Below, piece after piece: positions 1-8,225 of a DNA stretch of 64,000 nt (position 1 is the first letter of the stretch; every line of letters starts with the position of its first letter). Origin of the DNA: Pengzhenrongella sicca (lineage in GTDB: Bacteria; Actinomycetota; Actinomycetes; Actinomycetales; Cellulomonadaceae); the NCBI RefSeq assembly GCF_017569225.1, contig NZ_CP071868.1, forward strand, positions 1,178,001 through 1,242,000, in the 5' to 3' direction. The notes beneath the pieces are model-generated. The model did no database searches and had not been told where the DNA came from. It saw nothing but the letters and a program-made list of their open reading frames with translations. The translations under genes were made by a program, and so were the position numbers.

Positions 1-843
1 GCGTGGATGCGCGGCGCGGTGCTCAGCCTGACGGGGGCCGTGGTGACCCGCCGCTCGGTCGCGCTCGAGGGGCGCACCGGCGCCGAGGCGCTCGAGGCGC
101 TCGAGGACCTGTGCCGACTCCTGCTCGCTGCGGCCGACCGCCCGGTGATCGGCGTCGGCATCGGCTCGCCCGGGGTGATCGACTCGCTCGGGACCGTCGT
201 CGAGGCGCCGAACCGGGGCTGGTACGACGTCCCGCTCGCGATGGACCTGACCGAGCGGCTCGGCGTCGCCACGCACGTGGCCAACGACGCGAACACCGCG
301 GCGCTGGGCGAGTTCACCTTCGGCGGCGCGGGCGGATCCGGCCTTTTGGTCCTCACCGTCGGGCAGGGCGTGGGCGCGGGCATCGTCGTCGACGGCGCGC
401 TCGTGCACGGCCACCGGCACGCGGCCGGCGAGATTGGCCACGTCACCGTCGTCGACGACGACGGCGCGGGCGGCCCGGCGCCGACGTGCGCCTGCGGGCG
501 GCGGGGCTGCCTCGAGACGCTGCTGTCCGTCCCGGCGCTGCGCCGCCGGATCGCGGGCCTCGACCGGGACGCAGCCGACGCGGAGCTCGCGGCGGTCGGG
601 CGGGTGCTGGGCATCGCCCTGGCTCCCGTCGTGGGTGCGCTGAACCTCTCCGAGGTGCTGTTCAGCGGCCCGCCGGAGCTGCTCGACGGCCCGCTGCGTG
701 CGGCGGCGCTGCACACCATCCAGCAGCGCACCATGGCGGTCATCGGCGCGGAGCTGCAGATGCGGATGGCCTCGCTCGGCGAGGACGTGGCCCTGTTCGG
801 GGCCGCGGTCCTCGTGCTGTCCGGTCAGCTCGGGGTCACGTGA
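1..843 (+). CDS. ROK-family protein, NagC/XylR-type regulator (5' truncated by window edge)
   Basis: The reading frame is open at base 1, so the N-terminus lies upstream of the window. The visible 280 residues form a ROK (actin-fold sugar kinase/repressor) domain. The ROK zinc signature is present as CACGRRGCLE after a GEIGHVTV segment, and the GxGIGSPG and NDANTAALGE motifs are also seen. ROK proteins are either sugar kinases or repressors with an N-terminal winged helix. That part is missing here, so the repressor call rests on position directly upstream of an ABC sugar operon that already contains a separate ROK kinase. The likely role is sugar-responsive control of the genes starting at 931. 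Family is certain; kinase versus regulator is inference. Confidence 0.8.
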   Translation, partial: AWMRGAVLSLTGAVVTRRSVALEGRTGAEALEALEDLCRLLLAAADRPVIGVGIGSPGVIDSLGTVVEAPNRGWYDVPLAMDLTERLGVATHVANDANTAALGEFTFGGAGGSGLLVLTVGQGVGAGIVVDGALVHGHRHAAGEIGHVTVVDDDGAGGPAPTCACGRRGCLETLLSVPALRRRIAGLDRDAADAELAAVGRVLGIALAPVVGALNLSEVLFSGPPELLDGPLRAAALHTIQQRTMAVIGAELQMRMASLGEDVALFGAAVLVLSGQLGVT

Positions 844-930
844 CGACCCCGAGCCGACCGCCTGCAAGTCGGAGTACCAGCACCGCGGCGACGCCGGCCG
901 GCGTCACCTGAACCTGGGAGGGACCCCAAC

Positions 931-2295
931 GTGAAGATTCTACGTTTCGTGGCCGTCGGAGCAGCGGCGACGCTCGCGCTCACCGCCTGCAGCTCATCGA
1001 CCGACACGCCGGAGGGCGACGGCACCTCGGCCGGCGCCGTCGAGGCGGCGGACATCACCCTCTGGCTCGCGGGCGGTGACACCAACGACGATCTCCGGGC
1101 TTACCTGGTCGACACCTTCGCCGCCGAGAACCCCGGCTCGACGCTCACGATCGAGGAGCAGCCCTGGGGCGACCTCGACGCGAAGCTGACGACCGCCCTG
1201 CCGGACGCCAACAACACCCCGGACGTCGTCGAGGTCGGCAACACGCAGTCGCCCACGTACACCAACGTGGGCGCGTTCCTCGACATCAGCGACATGTACG
1301 ACGAGCTCGGCGGCGACGACCTGCTGCAGTCCTTCGTCGCGGCGGGCGAGGTCGACGGCCTGAACTACACGTTGCCGTACTACTTCGGCTCGCGGTACAT
1401 GTTCGTGCGCAAGGACGTCTGGGCCGAGGCGGGCCTCGAGATGCCGACGACGCTCGACGAGTTCAACTCGTCCGTCAAGGCCATCGCCGCCGCCAACCCG
1501 CGCGGCATCGACAACTTCTCCGGGTTCTTCCTCGGCGGCCAGGACTGGCGCAACGGGATCTCGTGGATCTTCGCCAACGGCGGCGACCTCGCGACGAAGG
1601 ACGGCGACGAGTGGGTCTCGACGCTGTCCGACCCGAACTCGATCACGGGCCTCACGCAGCTCCAGGAGATCTACGAGAGCGCCTCGAACGCGCCGGCCGA
1701 CGCCAAGGACGCGAGCCCCTGGCTCTACCTCAACGACACGGACGAGGCGATGGACGCCGACGGCGCGGTGACGGCGAGCACGTCGCTCGCGGCGGCGACG
1801 ATCATGGCGCCGGGCTGGGCGCACTGGTCCATCGGCGACCTCGTGACCGGCGAGGACGGCAAGCCCGCACGCGAGTGGAACGACGCGACGTTCGGCGTCC
1901 TGGTGCTCCCGGGCGTCGACGGCGAGCCGGCCCCGGTCTTCGCGGGCGGCTCCAACATCGGGATCTCGGCGAAGAGCGAGCACCCCGAGCTGGCCAAGGC
2001 GCTGCTGCGGATCATCTTCTCGGACGAGTACCAGCAGCTGCTTGGCGGCGCGGGCCTCGGCCCGGCCAACCAGACCATGGTGTCGTCGCTCGGCGACGAC
2101 CAGTTCGCGCAGGCGCTCATCGCGTCGGCGTCCAACTCGAAGCTCACCCCCGCGGCGCCCGGGTGGGCATCGGTCGAGAGCTCGAAGGTGCTCGAGGAGT
2201 TCTTCAGCAAGATCTCCACGGGCGGGGACGTGACCGCGCTCGCGCAGGAGTACGACGAGAAGATCACGCCGATGCTCAACGGCAACGCCGGATAG
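931..2295 (+). CDS. Extracellular solute-binding lipoprotein of a carbohydrate ABC importer
   Basis: A 454-residue family 1 solute-binding protein. The N-terminus is a lipoprotein signal (MKILRF, hydrophobic core, LTAC) with the lipidated Cys at residue 20, followed by a Ser/Thr-rich linker. It should be anchored outside the membrane and deliver a sugar or oligosaccharide to the two permeases that follow. The start is GTG at 931, preceded by a GGGAGGG ribosome-binding site at 916-923. The two permeases follow directly, then a ROK kinase and nagB, which suggests an amino sugar such as GlcNAc or chitobiose (compare Streptomyces DasABC and NgcEFG). The substrate itself is inferred. No ATPase gene is present, so a shared MsiK/MsmK-type ATPase encoded elsewhere is expected. 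Confidence 0.88.
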   Translation: MKILRFVAVGAAATLALTACSSSTDTPEGDGTSAGAVEAADITLWLAGGDTNDDLRAYLVDTFAAENPGSTLTIEEQPWGDLDAKLTTALPDANNTPDVVEVGNTQSPTYTNVGAFLDISDMYDELGGDDLLQSFVAAGEVDGLNYTLPYYFGSRYMFVRKDVWAEAGLEMPTTLDEFNSSVKAIAAANPRGIDNFSGFFLGGQDWRNGISWIFANGGDLATKDGDEWVSTLSDPNSITGLTQLQEIYESASNAPADAKDASPWLYLNDTDEAMDADGAVTASTSLAAATIMAPGWAHWSIGDLVTGEDGKPAREWNDATFGVLVLPGVDGEPAPVFAGGSNIGISAKSEHPELAKALLRIIFSDEYQQLLGGAGLGPANQTMVSSLGDDQFAQALIASASNSKLTPAAPGWASVESSKVLEEFFSKISTGGDVTALAQEYDEKITPMLNGNAG

Positions 2296-2300
2296 CCGTC

Positions 2301-3242
2301 GTGCCTGCGCTCACCCGCGCGGCCCCGCCGCCGCCGCCGCAGACGCGGCGGCGGCGGCGGCGGACCGTCGTTCCCTACGCGCTCGTCGCGGGCGCCGTCG
2401 CGATCCTGGTGCTCGCCATGGGCTACCCGCTCGGGTGGCAGGTGGTCACGTCGCTCAAGGAGTTCGGGCTCGAGCAGCAGTTCGGCCAGCCGGCCGAGTT
2501 CGTCGGGCTGCGCAACTACGCCGCGCTCGCGACGGACGGGTACCTGTGGACCGTCGTCGCGCGGTCCGTCGCGTTCTGCCTCGTCAATGCGGGGCTCACG
2601 CTCGCGGTCGGGATCGGGATCGCGCTGCTCATGAACGCCGTGGGCCGGTTCCCGCGACTCGTGCTGCAGATCTCGATGCTGCTCGCGTGGGCGATGCCCG
2701 TCGTCGCGGCCATGACGGTCTGGCGGTGGCTGTTCGACTGGCGCCGCGGCGTCGTGAACTGGCTGCTCGACGCGGCCGGCCTGCACGGCTTCAGCGGGCA
2801 CAACTGGCTCGAGCGGCCGGCGTCGTTCTTCCTGGTCGCGACGATCATCGTCGTGTGGATGTCGGTGCCGTTCGTCGCGTTCTCGGTCTACGCCGGCCTC
2901 ACCCAGGTCTCGGAGGAGGTGCTCGAGGCCGCGCAGCTCGACGGCGCCAGCGCGCGCCAGCAGCTCACCGGCATCATCCTGCCGATGATCCGCCCGGTGC
3001 TGTCGATCGTGCTGCTGCTGCAGCTGATCTGGGACCTGCGGGTGTTCGCGCAGATCAAAATGCTCCAGGACGCGGGCTCGACACCGAGCGAGACGAACCT
3101 GCTCGGCACCTACATCTACCAGCTCGGGACCGGCAGCTCGGACTTCGGCATGTCCTCGGCGGTGTCGATCTTCGTGCTCGTCCTCACGGTGGCGCTGAGC
3201 TCGTTCTACATCGCCGCCCTGCTGCGCGAGGAGGAGACATGA
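2301..3242 (+). CDS. Carbohydrate ABC transporter permease, MalF type
   Basis: A 313-residue inner-membrane permease with about six hydrophobic segments. The start is taken as GTG at 2301, six bases after the stop of the binding protein; an open frame continues upstream but only as a shadow of that gene. The cytoplasmic N-terminus is rich in Pro and Arg. The EAA loop that contacts the ATPase is seen as EAAQLDGASARQQLTGI from about residue 209, followed by a conserved LPMIRP. It overlaps the next permease gene by ATGA, so the two are probably translationally coupled and form a heterodimeric channel. Confidence 0.88.
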   Translation: MPALTRAAPPPPPQTRRRRRRTVVPYALVAGAVAILVLAMGYPLGWQVVTSLKEFGLEQQFGQPAEFVGLRNYAALATDGYLWTVVARSVAFCLVNAGLTLAVGIGIALLMNAVGRFPRLVLQISMLLAWAMPVVAAMTVWRWLFDWRRGVVNWLLDAAGLHGFSGHNWLERPASFFLVATIIVVWMSVPFVAFSVYAGLTQVSEEVLEAAQLDGASARQQLTGIILPMIRPVLSIVLLLQLIWDLRVFAQIKMLQDAGSTPSETNLLGTYIYQLGTGSSDFGMSSAVSIFVLVLTVALSSFYIAALLREEET

Positions 3243-4180
3243 GCACGACCGCCGCCCCGGTGGCGCGCGCCGCAGGCCCCGCGGTCGGCGCGCGCGGCGC
3301 GAGTCCCGCGCGCGGCCGCCGCCGCGGCAGCCGCGGCAACCGACCCCGTGGGCACGGCACCCGGACGCTGCTGGGCGCCGTCGCCGTCGCCGTGGCGCTC
3401 GTGTGGGCGTTCCCGGTCTACTGGATGGTCAACTCCGCGCTGCTGTCGAACGTCCAGCTCCAGTCGCTCACCCCGACCTTCACGCCGTTCGGCGGCTCGC
3501 TCGACAATTTCACGGCCGTGATCAGCGGCTCGAGCTTCCTCACGGCGCTGCGCGTCAGCCTGTTGGTGAGCCTGGTCACCGTCGCGGCGGCGCTCGTCCT
3601 CGCGTTCTTGTCGGCCCTGGCCATCAGCCGGTTCCGGTTCCGCGGCCGGAAGTCGTTCATCGTGGCGGTCCTCGTGGTGCAGATGCTGCCCGCCGAGGGG
3701 CTGTTCATCGCGCAGTACAAGCTCGTGGGCAGCCTGAACCTCCTGAACACGGTGCTCGGCGTCTCGATCATCTACATCGCCGCCGTCGTGCCCTTCACCA
3801 TCTGGATGCTGCGCGGCTTCGTCGCCGGCGTCCCGATCGAGCTCGAGGAGGCCGCGATGGTCGACGGGCTCGGCCGGACGCAGGCGTTCCTGCGGATCAC
3901 GCTGCCGCTGCTCGCCCCCGGCCTCGTCGCGTCGGGCGTGTACGCGTTCCTGCAGGCCTGGAACGAGTTCACGGTCGCGCTCGTGCTCATGCAGACGGCC
4001 GACATGCAGACGCTGCCCATCTGGCTGCGCACCTTCCTGCAGTCCAGCGCGGCCCGGGAGACCGACTGGGGGCAGGTGATGGCGGCCTCGACCCTCATCG
4101 CCGTCCCCGTGATCGTCTTCTTCCTGCTGGTGCAGTCCCGGATGACCTCCGGCCTGGTCGCGGGCGCGGTGAAGGGCTGA
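3239..4180 (+). CDS. Carbohydrate ABC transporter permease, MalG type
   Basis: A 313-residue permease that pairs with the preceding one. A basic, Arg/Gly-rich cytoplasmic leader of about 40 residues precedes the first transmembrane segment. The EAA loop is EEAAMVDGLGRTQAF at about residue 203, followed by ITLPLLAPG. The ATG at 3239 overlaps the upstream TGA (ATGA). Downstream, the ROK kinase begins one base after this stop. Length and motif order match MalG/DasC/NgcG-type CUT1 permeases. Substrate specificity cannot be read from the sequence. Confidence 0.88.
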   Translation: MSTTAAPVARAAGPAVGARGASPARGRRRGSRGNRPRGHGTRTLLGAVAVAVALVWAFPVYWMVNSALLSNVQLQSLTPTFTPFGGSLDNFTAVISGSSFLTALRVSLLVSLVTVAAALVLAFLSALAISRFRFRGRKSFIVAVLVVQMLPAEGLFIAQYKLVGSLNLLNTVLGVSIIYIAAVVPFTIWMLRGFVAGVPIELEEAAMVDGLGRTQAFLRITLPLLAPGLVASGVYAFLQAWNEFTVALVLMQTADMQTLPIWLRTFLQSSAARETDWGQVMAASTLIAVPVIVFFLLVQSRMTSGLVAGAVKG

Positions 4181-4181
4181 C

Positions 4182-5141
4182 GTGGCCGGCTCCGCGCGCC
4201 CCGGCCCGCCGGTCATCGGCCTCGACATCGGGGGCACCAAGGTGCTCGGCGTCCTGCTCGGCGCCGACGACGTCGTCGTCGGCTCGGTCCGGCTGCCGAC
4301 CGTGCGCGGGGTCGACGGCGTGGTCGCGACCGCCTCGGCTGCGGTCCGCGCGCTGCTCGCGGGCGCCGGCATCGCGCCCGGCGCCGCGGGCGAGGCGGTC
4401 GCCGTCGGCGTCGGCGTGCCGGGCGTCGTCGACCCCGCCGCGGGAACCGTCGCGCACGCCGTCAACCTCGGCCTCCCGGGCGAGGCCACGCCGCTCGCCC
4501 GGCTGCTGAGCGGGTCGCTCGGGGGCGCGCCCGTCCGGGTCGAGAACGACCTGAACGCCGCGGTGCTCGGCGTCGCGCGCGCGCTGGCGGCGACCGACCT
4601 CGCGTTCCTCGCGCTCGGCACCGGCATCGCCGCGGGGCTGCTGCTGGACGGCCGGCTCCGCCGCGGCGCGTTCGGCGCGGCGGGGGAGATCGGGCACCTG
4701 CCGTACCGCCTGGACGGCCTCGTGTGCCCGTGCGGGCAGCACGGCTGCCTCGAGCTGTACGCCTCCGGCGCCTCCCTCGACGCCCGCTGGCCCGCCGCCG
4801 TCGGCACGCCGCCGCCCGCGGCGCTGTTCGCCGCGGCCGCCGCGGGCGACCCGGCGGCGACGGTGCTGCGCGACGAGTTCGCCCGCGCCGTCGCGGCCGC
4901 GGTGCGGATCCTGGTGCTGACGACCGACGTCGAGCACGTGGTGCTGGGGGGCGGGGTGAGCGAGGTGGGCGAGCCGCTGCTCGCGGCCGTGGTCCACGCG
5001 CTCACCGTGCAGGCCGGCGAGTCCGCCTTCCTCGGCTCGCTGAACATCGCGGCGCGGGTCCGGCTTCCCCCGGCGGGCAGCCCGGTCGCAGCGATTGGCG
5101 CCGCGCTCGTGGCGCGTGGGACCGTGGCCCCATGGAAGTAA
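4182..5141 (+). CDS. ROK-family sugar kinase, probably N-acetylglucosamine or glucose kinase
   Basis: A 319-residue ROK protein beginning at GTG 4182 right after the MalG-type permease. There is no DNA-binding extension, so it is a kinase rather than a repressor. The N-terminal phosphate-binding loop DIGGTKVLGVL is near residue 16. The NDLNAAVLG segment, GEIGH and the zinc motif CPCGQHGCLE (about residues 182-191) are all present. The likely reaction is ATP-dependent 6-phosphorylation of a hexose imported by the ABC system. With nagB immediately downstream and overlapping by 10 bases, N-acetylglucosamine or glucosamine kinase is the best guess. The exact sugar is inferred from context. Confidence 0.82.
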   Translation: MAGSARPGPPVIGLDIGGTKVLGVLLGADDVVVGSVRLPTVRGVDGVVATASAAVRALLAGAGIAPGAAGEAVAVGVGVPGVVDPAAGTVAHAVNLGLPGEATPLARLLSGSLGGAPVRVENDLNAAVLGVARALAATDLAFLALGTGIAAGLLLDGRLRRGAFGAAGEIGHLPYRLDGLVCPCGQHGCLELYASGASLDARWPAAVGTPPPAALFAAAAAGDPAATVLRDEFARAVAAAVRILVLTTDVEHVVLGGGVSEVGEPLLAAVVHALTVQAGESAFLGSLNIAARVRLPPAGSPVAAIGAALVARGTVAPWK

Positions 5142-5914
5142 TCATCGCCAAGCCCGACGAGCTCGCACGCCTCGCTGCCTGCGCCTACGAGCAGCTCCTG
5201 CGACGTCGTCCCGACGCCGTCCTGGGACTCGCAACCGGATCGAGCCCGCTCGCGGTGTACGACGAGCTGGTGCGGCGGCACACGGACGAGGGGCTGTCCT
5301 TCGCGCAGGCCCGCGCGTTCAACCTCGACGAGTACGTCGGCCTGCCGGCCGAGCATCCCCAGCGGTACCTCAACGTCATCCGCCACGACTTCACCGACCG
5401 GGTGGACTTCGCGCCCGGCGCGGTGCAGGGCCCGGATGGCCTCGCCGACGACCTCGCCGCGGCGTGCACCTCCTACGAGGACGCCATCGCCGCGGCCGGC
5501 GGTGTCGACCTGCAGATCATGGGGATCGGCACCGACGGGCACATCGCGTTCAACGAGCCCGGCTCGTCGCTGGCCTCCAGCACGCGCATCAAGACCCTGA
5601 CGGAGCAGACGCGCGCCGACAACGCCCGGTTCTTCGGCGGGGACGTCGACAAGGTGCCGCAGCACTGCCTCACCCAGGGGCTCGCGACCGTCATGCGGGC
5701 CCGGCACATCGTGCTCGTCGCGACCGGCCGGTCCAAGGCCGACGCGATCCACCAGCTCGTCGAGGGGCCCGTGAGCGCGATGTGGCCGGGCACGATCCTG
5801 CAGCACCACCCGCACGTGAGCGTGCTGGTCGATACCGCGGCCGCGAGCCGGTTGCAGCTCGCGGACTACTTCCGCAGCACCTACGCCGCCAAGCCTGCCT
5901 GGCAGGGCCTGTAG
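5132..5914 (+). CDS. nagB: Glucosamine-6-phosphate deaminase
   Basis: A 260-residue NagB that converts glucosamine-6-phosphate to fructose-6-phosphate and ammonia in the cytoplasm. The LATGSSP phosphate loop (about residues 33-39), FNLDEYVGL with the conserved Asp at 66, and GIGTDGHIAFNEPGSSL with Asp135, His137 and Glu142 match the catalytic residues known for E. coli NagB. ATG 5132 lies inside the 3' end of the ROK kinase gene, so the two are coupled. This is the gene that best identifies the upstream ABC operon as amino-sugar catabolism. A nagA deacetylase is not seen in the window. Confidence 0.95.
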   Translation: MEVIIAKPDELARLAACAYEQLLRRRPDAVLGLATGSSPLAVYDELVRRHTDEGLSFAQARAFNLDEYVGLPAEHPQRYLNVIRHDFTDRVDFAPGAVQGPDGLADDLAAACTSYEDAIAAAGGVDLQIMGIGTDGHIAFNEPGSSLASSTRIKTLTEQTRADNARFFGGDVDKVPQHCLTQGLATVMRARHIVLVATGRSKADAIHQLVEGPVSAMWPGTILQHHPHVSVLVDTAAASRLQLADYFRSTYAAKPAWQGL

Positions 5915-5926
5915 CCCGTGGCCCGC

Positions 5927-5963
5927 GGCGGGCGCGGTCGATCGCCCGTGGCGGGCGCGGTCG
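5927..5963. repeat. Short tandem repeat, two 14-bp copies at 23-bp spacing
   Basis: GGCGGGCGCGGTCG occurs at 5927-5940 and again at 5950-5963, with a decayed third copy near 5971. It lies between nagB and the DUF3039 gene. It could contribute to a GC-rich terminator, but no clean stem followed by a T run is seen. Confidence 0.5.
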
Positions 5964-5995
5964 GTCGCGCTTGGCGGGCCGTCACAGGGGCGTCG

Positions 5996-6001
5996 TAGAC
6001 T
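5996..6001 (+). promoter_or_regulatory. -10 element (TAGACT) for a leaderless DUF3039 transcript
   Basis: TAGACT fits the actinobacterial -10 pattern TANNNT and ends 7 nt before the ATG at 6009. Transcription would start at or next to the start codon, and no Shine-Dalgarno sequence is present. Inferred from spacing only. Confidence 0.55.
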
Positions 6002-6008
6002 CGTCGCC

Positions 6009-6368
6009 ATGAGTGAGCCGCTTCCCCCCGTGCCTGGTCCCGACGATCCTTTCGGTGAGCAGCCGGGGGGTGGCACGGGCACGTCGACGAGCGTGCTCGA
6101 GCGTGAGGAGACGGCGCAGGAGGTCGAGCCCGGCGACCACGAGCGCTTCGCGCACTACGTGCGCAAGAACAAGATCATGGACTCCGCGCTGTCCGGAAAG
6201 CCCGTGATCGCGCTGTGCGGGAAGGTCTGGGTCCCGGGCCGGGACCCGAAGAAGTTCCCGGTCTGCCCCGTCTGCAAGGAGATCTACGACGGGCTGCGCA
6301 GCCCCAAGGACGGCGGCCCCGGCAGTTCCGGCGGTCCCGCCGGCTCCGACTCCTCCGGCGGAAAGTGA
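6009..6368 (+). CDS. DUF3039-type small protein
   Basis: A 119-residue protein of the actinobacterial DUF3039 type. The conserved core includes ERFAHYVRKNKIMDSAL, then ALCGKVWVP, then a CPVC knuckle (FPVCPVCKEIYDGL), so a metal-binding ribbon using CG and CxxC cysteines is plausible. Both ends are low-complexity Gly/Ser/Pro. It overlaps the helicase gene by GTGA, so the two are coupled, and from memory this pairing recurs in Actinobacteria. Its function is unknown; a helicase partner is inferred from the coupling. Confidence 0.82.
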   Translation: MSEPLPPVPGPDDPFGEQPGGGTGTSTSVLEREETAQEVEPGDHERFAHYVRKNKIMDSALSGKPVIALCGKVWVPGRDPKKFPVCPVCKEIYDGLRSPKDGGPGSSGGPAGSDSSGGK

Positions 6369-8194
6369 GCCCCGGGACCCGTCCCCCCGCTCGCCCCGCA
6401 ACGGCTGCCTCGTCGGCAGCGGCGTCTCACCTGTCACCGGCCTTTCCTGGTCGCGCGCCGTGGGGGACCGCCGAGAAGCTGCGCGCCTGGCAGGCCGAGG
6501 CGATCGAGGCGTACCGCGCGCGCGCGCCGCGGGACTTCCTGGCCGTCGCGACGCCGGGCGCGGGCAAGACGACGTTCGCGCTGCGGATCGCGACCGAGCT
6601 GCTCGAGGCGGGGATCGTCCGCCGGGTGACCGTCGTGGCCCCGACCGAGCACCTGAAGAAGCAATGGGCCGACGCCGCGGCACGGGTCGGCGTCCGGCTC
6701 GACCCGAACTTCCGCAACGCCCAGGGCCGGCACGGCGCGCACTTCGACGGCGTGGCCGTGACGTACGCCCAGGTCGCGATGAAGCCCGCGCTGCACGCCG
6801 CGCGGACCTCGGCGGCGCCGACCCTGGTGATCCTCGACGAGGTGCACCACGGCGGCGACGCGCTGTCCTGGGGCGACGGCATCCGGGAGGCGTTCGAGGG
6901 CGCGACCCGGCGGCTGTCCCTGACGGGCACGCCGTTCCGGTCGGACACCGCCGCGATCCCGTTCGTCACCTACGCGCGGGACGAGCACGGGATCCGCCGC
7001 AGCGCGGCCGACTACAGCTACAAGTACGGCGACGCGCTGCGCGACCACGTGGTGCGCCCGGTGATCTTCCTGACGTACTCCGGCCAGATGCGCTGGCGCA
7101 CCAAGGCCGGCGACGAGGTCAGCGCGCGCCTGGGCGGGCCGCTGACCAAGGACATGACCGCGCAGGCGTGGCGGACGGCGCTCGACCCGAACGGCGAATG
7201 GATCCCGTCCGTGCTGGCGGCGGCCGACCGGCGCCTGACGGAGGTGCGCCGCAGCATGCCCGACGCCGGCGCCATGATCATCGCGACGGACCAGACCGAC
7301 GCGCGCGCCTACGCGGGCCACCTGGCCAGGCTGACGGGCGAGTCGCCGACCGTCGTGCTGTCGGACAACTCGGCCGACAACGACGCCTCGGCCGCGATCG
7401 ACGCGTTCTCGGCCGGCACCTCGCGTTGGCTGGTCGCGGTGCGCATGGTGACCGAGGGCGTCGACCTGCCGCGGCTGGCGGTCGGGGTGTACGCGACCTC
7501 GACCTCGACGCCGCTGTTCTTCGCCCAGGCCATCGGCCGGTTCGTCCGGGCCCGCCGGCGCGGCGAGACGGCCTCGCTGTTCCTGCCGAGCGTGCCGCAG
7601 CTGCTCGAGCTCGCCAGCACGATCGAGCTCGAGCGCGACCACGCGCTCGACCGCCCGCTCACGGTCGAGGAGCAGGGGGACCTGTACAACCCGGAGGACG
7701 CGCTGCTGGCGGCCGCGAACCGGGCCGACGCCGGCTCCGACGCCGTCGGCTCCGACGGGCTGCAGGGCGCGTTCCAGCCGCTGGAGGCGCAGGCGTCCTT
7801 CGACCGCGTGCTGTTCGACGGCGGCGAGTTCGGCACGGGCGCCGACGTCGGCTCGGCGGAGGAGCTCGACTTCCTCGGCCTGCCCGGCCTGCTCGACGCC
7901 GATCAGGTCACCACGCTGCTCAAGCAGCGCCAGGCCGCGCAGCTCACGGCCAAGCGCGGCCGGACCCCGGTCGAGCAGGTGCGCTCCGAGGCGGACCACC
8001 GCAAGCTCGCCGAGCTGCGCAAGGAGCTGTCCGCGCTCGTGTCCGCGTGGGCGCGGCGCAGCGGGCAGCCGCACGGCTCGGTGCACACCGAGCTCCGCCG
8101 GCGCGGCGGCGGCCCGGAGGTCCCGCTCGCGACGGTCGCGCAGCTCGAGCAGCGGGTCGCGATCGTGCGGGACTGGTTCGTCGGCAAGCGCTGA
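6365..8194 (+). CDS. DEAD/DEAH-box superfamily 2 helicase
   Basis: A 609-residue SF2 ATPase. The start is taken as GTG 6365, which overlaps the stop of the DUF3039 gene (GTGA); a longer frame upstream is only a shadow. Walker A is ATPGAGKTT at residues 62-70. Motif II is LDEVHHGGD, motif III is SLTGTPFRSD, and motif VI is QAIGRFVRARR, so both RecA lobes are intact. A conserved extension of about 150 residues follows the helicase core and contains Glu/Arg-rich stretches. It resembles the type III restriction/UvrB-like helicase family without a nuclease domain. The substrate is unknown. Confidence 0.85.
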   Translation: MSPGTRPPARPATAASSAAASHLSPAFPGRAPWGTAEKLRAWQAEAIEAYRARAPRDFLAVATPGAGKTTFALRIATELLEAGIVRRVTVVAPTEHLKKQWADAAARVGVRLDPNFRNAQGRHGAHFDGVAVTYAQVAMKPALHAARTSAAPTLVILDEVHHGGDALSWGDGIREAFEGATRRLSLTGTPFRSDTAAIPFVTYARDEHGIRRSAADYSYKYGDALRDHVVRPVIFLTYSGQMRWRTKAGDEVSARLGGPLTKDMTAQAWRTALDPNGEWIPSVLAAADRRLTEVRRSMPDAGAMIIATDQTDARAYAGHLARLTGESPTVVLSDNSADNDASAAIDAFSAGTSRWLVAVRMVTEGVDLPRLAVGVYATSTSTPLFFAQAIGRFVRARRRGETASLFLPSVPQLLELASTIELERDHALDRPLTVEEQGDLYNPEDALLAAANRADAGSDAVGSDGLQGAFQPLEAQASFDRVLFDGGEFGTGADVGSAEELDFLGLPGLLDADQVTTLLKQRQAAQLTAKRGRTPVEQVRSEADHRKLAELRKELSALVSAWARRSGQPHGSVHTELRRRGGGPEVPLATVAQLEQRVAIVRDWFVGKR

Positions 8195-8199
8195 CCCGC

Positions 8200-8222
8200 G
8201 CTCGCCGGAGGCGGAGGCGAGC
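8200..8222. terminator. Weak hairpin between convergent helicase and pncB genes
   Basis: GCTCGCC at 8200-8206 pairs with GGCGAGC at 8216-8222, giving a 7-bp stem without a T run. It sits exactly between two convergent stops, so a bidirectional terminator is plausible but weak. Confidence 0.35.
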
Positions 8223-8225
8223 CCG

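Noticed and set aside
3206-6082. Minus-strand open frame of 958 codons across the permease, ROK kinase and nagB genes
   Set aside because: Antisense to well-supported genes; composition and lack of motifs mark it as a shadow.
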